Shown here: positions 35,505-46,200 of the stretch, one piece after another | Layout: each line of letters begins with the position of its first letter | How positions within the stretch are numbered: the stretch's first letter is position 1 | Source: Drosophila miranda | Taxonomy: Eukaryota > Arthropoda > Insecta > Diptera > Drosophilidae | Length of the DNA stretch: 64,000 nt | NCBI RefSeq assembly: GCF_003369915.1 | Contig: NC_046674.1 | Coordinates: 2,046,001-2,110,000 of the forward strand | Direction: 5' to 3' | Notes under the pieces: generated by a model | The model's database searches: none | What the model was told of the DNA's origin: nothing | The model's input: only the letters and a program-made list of their open reading frames with translations | Translations under genes and position numbers: made by a program

Positions 35505-38500
35505 CTAATCATTTGAGCGCAGGCAGACTTTTAGATTCTCCGTTTCCTCCTCCAAATGATCAAGTTTTTTCATCAAAATGATCTGCAAAACAAATACAGT
35601 ATCAATAAGAGATGTGCCATGGGTAAAAAGCCCATACAACCTTTGCTGCTGAGACGATTTCCGTAGCCACTCTCAAAGGCATATGCTCTACAGTTTGCAC
35701 TAAAGTCATGGGTCGTATCTTGGCTATATCCTCGATGGTTCTAAGGCCCGCTGCATATAGCTGCTTGGCGCGATTCTGAAAGATCAAGCAGAGATTAAAC
35801 CGAATGAAATGTCAGATATTTCAAAGGTAGTGCGGTGGTCTTACAATTTTAACACCAGGCAGCTCCATGAGTGGCTCTAGTTCTACCGTGCCGCAGCGAT
35901 CCATTTTGTGAAGGACGCGTTCGAACAATGGCTTGTAACACCAGAACTCTTCCATTTCGTCGCACAGCCGGACAAGGGCACTGGAGGCAGCAATCGACTG
36001 GCTGATGAGGTGCTGCAGAGTGCCACGCTCCACGTTGTATTTGCAAGAGACTGTCGGCAGCGGCAAGAGATCCAGAATATCCGACAGGATAAGCACTTTG
36101 TAGAGGCGATTCAGTTGCTGGGTCATGGGACCCTGCACCGACTGCGTCTTGAAGAGCCTGGCCGCATGCGCCTCGGTGAAGCCGAGCTGCTTGAACAGCG
36201 CCTGCGATTCGGTGCGCAGCGCGGAGTAGACGTTGAACAGAATGCTGGCATCGGCAGGGAACAGCTCATCACCTCGCTCATTCGAGTTAAAGCACACCAC
36301 CAGATACAGGAGATGCGAGTAGCTGTTGAGAATCAGCTGCTTCTGGGCCTGCTTCAGTTCGCGGTGAATGGCGCTGGCCCGCTTGTAGTCAATGCCCGCC
36401 TTGAAGGCAGCCCGTCCAATATTGGTCAACTTAAAGCGCGTGGACTGGCCAATGAATAGGCGGCGATCGCCAGCGGGACGAGTGCTTTGGTTCACATCCT
36501 GTGTGGTAATAATATCCGTACAGTTCATCTTTAGCTTGGCTGCCGGCGACTCTGTCAGCTGCAGCACTTTGTTCTTGAACATTTCGCGGAGTATGCGGAG
36601 AACCAGCTCGTCCACGGCCACCTCCAGGGCATTGGCCTGCACCGCAAGAAGAGTGCTGTTCACCAGGCGATTTAAATCGCGACGGCATTCGGCAAGATTA
36701 AGGCCAATCACGCTCAAAATAAGCGACTAGAAAGGTAATATTAATATTAATGAGTATATGCATGTTTGAAGGAAGCCATTACGCCTTAGAATTCATATTG
36801 TTATATACTTGCCTGCAGTCCCACGGCCTCCTGCTGATACAACGAACTGAGCGCCTTGTCCATTGGTGAGAAGAGCATTTGGCCAACCTGTAGATTGTCC
36901 TTGCTCTGGGCAATCAGAATACTCTCGCCCGCCTCGCCCAAGCCAGCACGTCCGGCTCGTCCTACCATTTGCTTGTACTTGCACAGAGTCATGAATTCCT
37001 GGCCCACGTAGGGAGCGCGGATGATGACACGCTTGGCTGGCAGATTCACGCCCGCAGCCAGGGTGGAGGTACAGCAGATGACGGTGACGACGCCAAAGCG
37101 ATAGGCAGTCTCTATATACCTGCGCTCGTCGGTGGTTAAGCCTGAGTGATGATAGGCAATGCCGTAGGGCAGAGTTTTGGCCAGAACAGGGCTAAGAACG
37201 CCGCAAATCTTGTCCAAGGCATCCATGAGATCAGCCTTCTCGCTGCGGCGATGCTCGAAGAACTTCTGCTTGGGCACAATGCGACTCAGCAGTAGGGCCA
37301 CATTCTCGCAGTTCTTACGGCTGGGGCAGAACACCAGACAGCAATGCTCTGGGGCACATTCGCTGATCAGGCCAGCCAAATGATCAGGATCCGCACGCTT
37401 CACAGCTTCGCTGTACTGTAGAGAGAAAATATATTATAACTGTTGCATTTCTGGTTAACTTTACTCACATTAAAGTCGAGCGTGCGATTGGGGACAAATA
37501 TTTCTTCGAGGGTATGGCCAGCCGAGTTGATCTCCAACAAATCGGAGCCACATTTGATGTACTCTTTCAGTTCCACGGGGCGAAAGCCGCGCGTATAGAC
37601 ATCGGCATTGAGAAAGGCCGAAATCTCGCTTAGGTTTCCTATCGTTGCACTCATGCCCACAATTTGAATATTTGCTAAGGAAAGACCCAGTGGAAGCTTG
37701 TACATAAATTACGGCTCATAAACCCATGCCACCTACCATTCAAAAACATTACTTTGGTGAGAAACGCCTCAAGGGTGGCACCACGTCCGCGTTCGCCAAT
37801 CAAATGAAGCTCATCGACCACCACCAGGCCTATTTCATGGGGACGTTGGACATCTATCAAGCTGTCCATCAGCACGGCTCCTTTTTCGATGGAGGCAATA
37901 AACAAGCTCCGCCTCTTGCGACGAGGCTCTGGCGGGCATTTTCCCTTGCCAGCCGTATATTCATCGACAATAAAATCCAAGTCAATGGCAAACGGCGACA
38001 TGGCGCTGACCTTCTCCTGGACAATCGAAACATATGGCAATATGAACAACACATTGCGCTCCTGACACAGCAGTTCGCGCAGCATGAGAATCTCCGCGAC
38101 TAGGGTTTTTCCCCCGCTGGTGGGAAGGGCGTAGATTAGATTCTTTCGCTGCCGTATTGCCGGTAAATTTAGGCATTCGTCTTGCCATTCTGTAAAGTAA
38201 AACAAAATATGTGATGGTATCGGTATGGGACCTTGTTAATACAAAATTCCATACCATACAGGCTCTTGATGCCCTTGTGTTCCAGTATCATTTTCTTGAC
38301 CTTATCCGGCAGTCCATAGAAGTCGCCCTTGCTGGGAAAGTCGTATTCGGAAAGGCTCTTCGCTTCAAAGTCGGCAAAGGCTTGAGTCTCCCAATTGATT
38401 GGGTCGAGTATTGATTGGTTCTTAAGCTCCTCACAGGTCGCGTATTGCGTGCCATGCACTATACCCTCAATGGTGGACATGGACTCGTCGCTGGCCGGAG

Positions 38501-39056
38501 GCAACGATTTCTCTGGTTTCACTGGGGTCTTGGGGTTGGGCACTTTGAATGCGACTGCATCGAGGAAAAGTTGTGTATTCTGAGCAATTGGTTCACTGAA
38601 GTCTTCGGCTCCGTGGAATATATCCTCCATTTCAGCAATGCTTAGATCAAGCAGATTGATCTGCTTGAACAGGCTGCCGGCATCCTCCTCTATCGCCAGA
38701 TCAATCTGGTTTTCTTTAGATGCAGCATTGCATTCGTGTCCTTGCTCTTGCTGGGGTCTCTGGGTGCTGGGAAATGATACATCAGCAAAAAGGCCATCGT
38801 CCGATTCACTCCGTTCCAACTCCGTTGGTTTGTTGCTCGTCTGCGCCTGTGTTCCGAAGAGCTCCTCATTTCGGCCGCTAAGAAGATCCTCAAGCTTTGC
38901 ATTAGAGAAGAAACTCTCCTCGTCACTGTCTGGCCAAAAGAGGCTCTCGCTGCAAAAGCGTTTGCTATTGCCAGCATCCCTATGATTTTCTTCAGTTATA
39001 TCAAGTGCCCTTTTGTTTGCAATTCGATCATTATTCTTTTTTTGTTGATCAGACAT
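35505..39056 (-). CDS. mus301: HELQ-type DNA repair helicase mus301 (spindle-C), 7 exons
   Basis: Minus-strand exons 39056-38255, 38189-37737, 37674-37469, 37415-36813, 36726-35845, 35775-35641 and 35582-35505 join in phase and give 1052 residues, close to the fly protein. The start at MSDQQKK is chosen because the open frame upstream overlaps promoter motifs. The N-terminal 240 residues are acidic and poorly conserved. The superfamily 2 Ski2-like helicase core has Walker A TSGGKT (291-296), the DELH box (393-396), and motif VI QMVGRAGRAG. A C-terminal winged-helix and helix-hairpin-helix region follows (PGVKI, RTIEDIAKIRPMTL). HELQ enzymes unwind DNA 3'-5' at stalled forks and in double-strand break repair; in flies loss gives mutagen sensitivity and meiotic egg-patterning defects. 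Intron 4 is GC-AG (CTGCAG/GCAAGT) and intron 6 starts GTTGTA. Confidence 0.96.
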
Positions 39057-39087
39057 ACGTAAATTTTTCGCGCTCGTGTGACTAGTG

Positions 39088-39330
39088 GACTTATCGATAA
39101 AATATACCGTACGACCCTCGGAAATATACCGAAACACACCATCTCATTTAAAAAATTTACCGTAGATATACTGACGAATTCAAGTTCTATATTCCTCGTT
39201 TTTGATCTTCCGTCGAATATTAATAGCTATATAGAACATTAAGCCATGCCTACATAATTTTATCCGATTAATGAATCTATTTTCTAATTGACTGGCTTAT
39301 TTTAAATACATGCTTTTATTGCATTGTGCG
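39088..39330 (-). repeat. Promoter-bearing dispersed repeat, copy A
   Basis: About 240 nt is alignable by eye with 51636-51880. Shared blocks include AAATATACC sites, TCGTTTTTGAT, CCCACATAAT/GCCTACATAAT, CCAATTAATGAAT-type and TTGACTGGCTTATT. A second, more diverged partial copy follows at about 39415-39565. Confidence 0.7.
39092..39133 (-). promoter_or_regulatory. mus301: mus301 core promoter: DRE plus Motif 6 pair
   Basis: TATCGATA, a perfect DRE (39092-39099), is followed by a Motif 6-like site (39100-39112, one mismatch) and a perfect Motif 6 site (39122-39133, TTCGGTATATTT on the minus strand). They lie 36-77 nt upstream of the ATG. DRE and Motif 6 are standard elements of fly housekeeping promoters. 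The site lies at the start of a dispersed repeat shared with the CdsA promoter. Confidence 0.75.
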
Positions 39331-39414
39331 TAAAAAAGGTTTGAGCGAAAATGGTCAAACAACAAAAATGTTTTAGCGAAATAGGTCACACAAAAAAACG
39401 AAAGAGAATAGTCG

Positions 39415-39565
39415 TTCATATTGCTCAATTTAGAGATTCCGTTGAATAATGCTGGCTAACTAAAACACTCAGCCCTGCCCACATAGTTTTAGCCGATTGA
39501 TGAATGAATTATCTACAGGATGAACTACTTTTAAGTACTTCCATTTATTGTATTTTGACTAAAAC
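39415..39565 (-). repeat. Promoter-associated dispersed repeat, partial copy A2
   Basis: This is a diverged repeat of the distal part of copy A, about 227 nt away. It shares GCCCACATAGTTTTA, GATTGATGAAT and a TTAAGTACTT/TTAAATAC block plus an AAAACAAGGTTT/AAAAAAGGTTT end. Confidence 0.55.
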
Positions 39566-40287
39566 AAGGTTTAATCAAAAAAGTTGAACAAAAAAACAGT
39601 CGCAATGTTGTCACGTCAATTGTTGCTGGCATTTGAAGAATTGTTGCTTGTCAACAGGAGTATGGCCATTTGTATACCCTATTTATTTAATTTTATATAA
39701 AGATACTGTTTTCCAAACTGTTTTAAAACGTAATTAATAAATACATTTTCTCAAATTGATATGTTTTAGACGTATTCATGCATTTAATTAGTTTCCTGTA
39801 TATCCTGATCCTGATACCTTTAAAACAGAGACTGACTAGTTTTTGCATATATTGGAGCCTGAAATGCCAAACATTGTCTCAATTCTATAATATCCTTTTT
39901 TCCTAAGGAAAATGGTGTCTTTTTTCAAAATTTGTCTTTTTTTTTTGTGGTATGGTAACACAGAAGGGCGAACAAAGCTATCGATGTCTCAAAAAGATGG
40001 CAGCGCTCGTGATATAAAAAAATGACCTTGCAGTTGTTGGAGGGAAAACGCTAATATAATTTAAAAAGTTTGAAATTATTGAAACGCCTTTAAATAGATG
40101 TGTCGCACGAGTTCCGTGCAATTACGTATCGTTATAAGAACTGTGCCTTGGATTCTAGCCAACTTAAATTGAGGGCCGTGCGGTGTGGGCAAGTATCGAA
40201 ATTCGATATCTCTGCAAACGGCGTTGTTTTTATGGTGCGTCTTAATGGAAATACGCTTGGGTTGCGAAATTCCAGAGAATTGCCACA

Positions 40288-43200
40288 ATGGCCTGTTGGT
40301 ACTTGGAGCACCTAAGTACTAAGGAGCGAGTGATCCTTCATAATGGAAAGAACACAATTGGACGCCACTCGACCTGCAAGATTGTCGTAACATATGCATA
40401 TATATCTAGGAAGCATGTCGAGATTACAGTTAGTCCGAATGAAGTCTTAGTCAGGTGCTTGGTAAGTTTAGGTGAAAAATAAACCGTAATATCTGTCTTC
40501 CATATACCCTTTCTCCCCGCAGAAAGCTCCGAATGGTGTATATGTGAATGCCGAGGAAATTGCACAAGATGGCGCGGTTGGCGTGCCTGTACGCGAGGGG
40601 GATACAATCTGCCTGGGTTGTCCAATTCCGGAGAAGGTATCGAGAACATATGCCGTTTTCAGGTTAAAGAAAGGAGCGGACGATTTGGACCAAATTGTAA
40701 TATTAAGCGATTCAGATGACTCAGCTCCTTTGCCGCCTCTAAAGCCTGCTGCTGAAATCAAAGCGGAATCTGTCGCAAGCGATAATGCTGCCCCAAATTC
40801 TGCTAGCAAAGAGACGGATAAGGGGAGTCCAACTGCATCCAGTTCACATCCGATCCTTCACTTGCCGAAGTTACCACACGTTAAACCAGAGTTGGTACAG
40901 ACGGCAAGAGATATTACAAACATATTTGGAGAGGCAGATGAGGCCATTATTGACAGTGTTCTGGAGATAAATCCGTATTTGTACAATCATTTGTCCAAAG
41001 ATAAGCAAGCAGTTCCAATCTCAAAGCTACACGATGGTCAAGTCATTGAGCTGGCTGAGAAGGAGGATAGCCCGGATGGTCTGCCCTGTCCTAAGCAGCC
41101 CGACCACGCGGACAGCAGCAGCATGCCTCCGCCTTTTTCGCCTGCCCCGTCATTGGAGAAAATCGTTGAGGAGTACGATGAGGACATGGCCATGTCCCAG
41201 GCGGTTCTGCAAGAGATGAAGGAGGAGATGGCATTGAGCGATGGCGAGGAAAACTTTTTTGATACAAATAACAATGGAAGCCGCTCCCACGGTTCACCCT
41301 TGTCTTCCATTAATGACGATGACATCATTGTGATCACCGACAGCGATGATGATGACCTATGCAGCAAGGTGACCGACTGGTCCAACAAGCTCCTCAGCCA
41401 GAAAGCAAACGACGTCTTGTCACAGGCGTATCCCATGGCCGATTCTGATGCGGAGGATGATTTTCAATCTCAAATGAAATTCCGAAACCTACCGAAGGCG
41501 CTTCGCATGGTCGATTCCAGCGATGAGGAATCCGATCTGCTTGCCCCTCTCTTTCCCAAATGCTCCAAGCCACTCCGCATTGATTCCAGCTCGGATGAGA
41601 GTGATACTTCCACCCCCACCACCCGTAAAGGTAAGTACACTCTATCTTTCTCTGTCTTCTCTATTCTAATCTCACTCTTTTTCACAGCGGACAGCCTATC
41701 GTCAAAGCCATCTCCCATGCGCATGGGCGCGAATCGCTCCAACTCCACCGCAGATGATTGCCAATTGTTCACGCGGCGCCAGCGAAAAGATCCGGACGAC
41801 ATCTTTCAGGAGCCAGACTTTTCTCCATCTACATCTCCACAGAAGAATGATTATGATTGTAAGCTAGATGACTGGGATTTTGATAGCGTGATCTTTGGAG
41901 CCTTGAATGACGAGTCCCCCAATGAAGATCTAACCAAGAAGTCCAACATAATCCAGGGCAGAGATGAAATAGATTTAGATGTTTCTATGGAGGTTGGGCT
42001 GATGGCTAACTCAAACGTATCAATGGAGAAAGCAGACACTTCTGGGGAGGAGCTAAAGGAAACTCCGTCAGTAAAGAAAGCCGCTGCGGAGCCTGCAGTT
42101 GCCAACAAAGATACCAAAATGTCCAGAATCTCCCAAAGACGATCAACCATAGCAGCCTCTCGCGAAGACTTGGCTCAAACGGATGAAACCAAAGATAAAT
42201 CGGAACCTGAAGCTTCCAACAAAAACTACACAAAGGAAAAAGAGTCTTCTGTAGAGTTAGAGGTGCCATCTAAACCATATGAAGTGGAGAAAGCTGCAGT
42301 TGAGCCTGCAGCTTCCAGTAAGGATACCAAGAAGTCTAGAATCTCCCATCGACGAAAACCCGTGTCAGGCTCTCGCGAAGTCTTGGCTGGCACTTCTATA
42401 GAGAAAACCAAAGATAAAGTGGAGTCTGTAGTTTCAAACGAAAATCACGCAAAGACGAAGGGGTCATCCATGGAAAAAGAGGTGCCATTCAAACGAAAGG
42501 AAGTTCCTAAAGTGGAGCCTGCAGTTTCACACAAAAAGTCCAGAATTTCTCAGCGCCGATCAACCATAGCCGTCTCTCGCGAAGAGTTTCTTGCCGCTTC
42601 CGGGGAGGATCCCAAAGAAACTCCTGTAGAGAAAACCGAAGATCAAGTGGAGTCGGCAGTTTCCAACAAAAATTACGCGAAGACGAAGGAGAAAGCAGAC
42701 ACTTCTGGGGAGGAGCTAAAGGAAACTCCGTCAGTAAAGAAAGCCGCTGCGGAGCCTGCAGTTGCCAACAAAGATACCAAAATGTCCAGAATCTCCCAAA
42801 GACGATCAACCATAGCAGCCTCTCGCGAAGACTTGGCTCAAACGGATGAAACCAAAGATAAATCGGAACCTGAAGCTTCCAACAAAAACTACACAAAGGA
42901 AAAAGAGTCTTCTGTAGAGTTAGAGGTGCCATCTAAACCATATGAAGTGGAGAAAGCTGCAGTTGAGCCTGCAGCTTCCAGTAAGGATACCAAGAAGTCT
43001 AGAATCTCCCATCGACGAAAACCCGTGTCAGGCTCTCGCGAAGACTTGGCTGGCACTTCTATAGAGAAAACCAAAGATAAAGTGGAGTCTGTAGTTTCAA
43101 ACGAAAATCACGCAAAGACGAAGGGGTCATCCATGGAAAAAGAGGTGCCATCCAAACGAAAGGAAGTTCCTAAAGTGGAGCCTGCAGTTTCACACAAAAA

Positions 43201-46200
43201 GTCCAGAATTTCTCAGCGCCGATCAACCATAGCCGTCTCTCGCGAAGAGTTTCTTGCCGCTTCTGGGGAGGATCCCAAAGAAACTCCTGTAGAGAAAACC
43301 GAAGTTCAAGTGGAGTCGGCAGTTTCCAACAAAAATGACGCGAAGGCGAAGGGATCTTCTGTGGAAAAACGAAAGGAGGCTTCTAAGGTGGAGCATGAAG
43401 AGTTTCTTGCCGCTTCTGGAGAAGAACCAAAAGAAACTCCTTCAGTAGATCAGGGCAAAGTGGAGCCTGAAGTTTCCAATAGGTCGAAAGAAAATGAGCC
43501 ACCACCTATGCCACACCAGGAATTTCCTCCGAAAAGAGAGCCCAATGCACGACTTCGCAGCCGTGCCACTTCGTGCTACTACGAAAGACCCCAAGACGAG
43601 CCAGATTTGGTGGCCACCATTGTCAACGGCATGGACGTGAGGCTGATTAGGGGACCAGAAGTGGTTGAGGCTCCTTCGTTGCCAAAGTGTCGCGGCAAGC
43701 TGCGCGGCGTTTCGGCTGTGCCCAAAGATAAGGTTTTGGACCGCCAGCGATTCCTTGACTATCAGGTCGATATGAATGCCAAATGGAAGGAGAAGCCCAA
43801 ACCGAAGAAAACGGTAGATGACGAAACGAAGGACAAGCGTCGTGAGGCGCTCAAAAAACTGTCTGAAAAGAAGCCAGTCGAGAGCACTTCCGAGCAATCG
43901 GTCAACGGAAAGAGAAAAGCCACAACCACTGTGCCAAAAGTAAGCAATTACAATCGTGGTGCTTTCCTCACCGTGGGCATCGATGGACCGCCGCCCTCAA
44001 AGATTCCCAGCATGGACCTGCCCAAGCCAAATAGGAGCCGACGTGCCACTATTGACGTTGAAAGTTTTTCACAGCAGATTCAGGCTACAGATTTTCTGCC
44101 CAGGCGAATCGGCCGTCCGCCAGAGCGTAAGGAGGCCGAGTATGCAAGAAATCAGCGAACATGCAATCGCGTCACCTTCGCCAGCATGGAGAAGGATATG
44201 GAGGATAAGTTGAGGCTCCAGAAAATTTCGAAACGAGTGCGATTCAGCGACAAGGTTCAGATCAAATTTATCGAAGGTAGGCGTACGGCACAAGGCTGCC
44301 GCGGAACGCACGGAGTGCACGGAAAAAAGGACACTGAGCTGCTATTCTCCAGCACGTATGCCGAGAGACGTGAACGCTGGGCGCGCACTCAGGTGAACGA
44401 TCTAACGTCCCACTTCGAGACCATCCTCAAGTGGGCAAATCAATGGCTGAAGCTGCGGAGTGTGGATGCCGTGGCCAATGCAGATGTTCTGAAGCCCATA
44501 GCCCTCGAGTTCGAGACCGTCAAGCAGTACAAGGAGTGAGTCTGAGTCGGAGTCCGAGTTCCTTTTAGTGTGTTCCAGTGTGTGGCACTAACACTCTCTA
44601 ACACCTTGTGCTTTTGCAGAATCTTTGTGCCATTGATGAAACTCGAGTTGTTGACCACAATAGAAAGGGAATACAAAGTGGGGAGGGAGTCATATGAGGT
44701 CTGCCTGCAGTTTCCTGTTGAGGAAAAGAATTCATTTTACTGCCTGACTACGCGAGGCAAGTGCTTGAATTCTATAGATCGTCTAATTTCTAATCATCTG
44801 TCTTCAATAGTGTTCACTAAACCGACAGGAAAGTATATGCTCTACACTCTATCGAGTGGCGACAAGCTCAAGGAGACGTTTGCTAACCTTCGGGAGCAAG
44901 GAACAAAAAATGGTACGTACGCTCCTTCTTAATTTTTTTTACGTTGATATGCAATGCCTGCACCGTCAAGTGGCCCATGTGGCACGATCGTACAACCGAA
45001 CCGATCGCGTGCATGCAGGAAAGATAGATGTTAGACTAATATTGGAGAGCACTTAGAACTCAACTGACTAGTATAATATCGTAGAGGGATTCATAATCCG
45101 GTTCGTGCAAGAAATAATTCGATCTACGAAACGAAGGGGACAACGGTATAGAGTATAGAGTGGATCTAATGGAAATCGTGTCGTTTATGCAGCTCAAAAA
45201 ACCAGGACTATCTACGCTACGTCACCCTCGTCAAGTTGTGCACAAAAACCACACGAAGCATTCTTTGACGCTTAACTAAGGATAGAAGGTTGTTTATTAA
45301 AAGCAATCTAGTATTGGGGTTAGATGGCAATCTCACACTTGCGTCCCAGTTGAGGTCGAGCAGATGAAAGGGTAACAAGTATTTCCGGACTGATTCCGGG
45401 AAGGGCACCTCACCCCTTAACTTGAGATCTAATATAACACCATCAAAAGAACCGCCGCATCGATCGTAAGAGGCAAACAAGGGCCAGTGCCCCTATCGAT
45501 GAAATTTCAGGTGTAGGTTTTGCACATAGGTGCTGCAGCTGCATCAAGTAATGAATACAGAAAAGGGGGAAAAAAATAAGTTGTACACACAGGAATTTTA
45601 GTTCTTGTTGAGCCCGGGCTGCAAAATTTTTCGACGCGAAGTTTGAGCCCACTGCGATCAGAACCGCTCCTCCAGGTGGAGACATGAACGGTCACTTTTA
45701 GAAGTTTTTTACCGATCTGCCATATCTCATATCTCACCATTTCCTTACTCTTTACAGGCCATGAACTGGTTTTCGAAATCTTAAAAGATGGCATTTCTCT
45801 TGAGACATTTGAGGGGATAAAACTCTTGACTGCCCGCCCTGTGGTAGACAGCTTGAGAGTGGAGCTGGGCGTCCTGCAAGCTGTCGATCAGTTGTCACGC
45901 TCGCCACTCCATCGAAAGATTATCAAGCCCGCCGAAATGCTGAAGAATGCCCATATACCCAGCTATGGAACACCATTTGTTTTTAAGGGTTTCGCCAAGC
46001 TCAACCCTCACCAGGAGGATGTCTGCTCAAGCACGTATCAACGTGTCATAGACGATGTAAAGCCAAGCATTACGCTTATTCAGGGTCCCCCAGGCACCGG
46101 CAAATCCATGGTGATTGCGAACATCAGCTTCCAGTGTCTGTATGGAAAGGCGGTCATAAAAAGGGACCGCAAGATACTAATCTGTGCCCACTCCAACACG

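Noticed and set aside
35908..36459. 183-codon plus-strand frame
   Set aside because: Antisense shadow of the conserved mus301 exon 5.
39057..39137. 27 extra in-frame codons before MSDQQKK of mus301
   Set aside because: They overlap the DRE and Motif 6 promoter sites, so they are upstream of or at the transcription start.
40100..40315. 71-codon frame just before the helicase ATG
   Set aside because: It is in the leader, in another frame, and has no conserved features; at most an upstream open frame.
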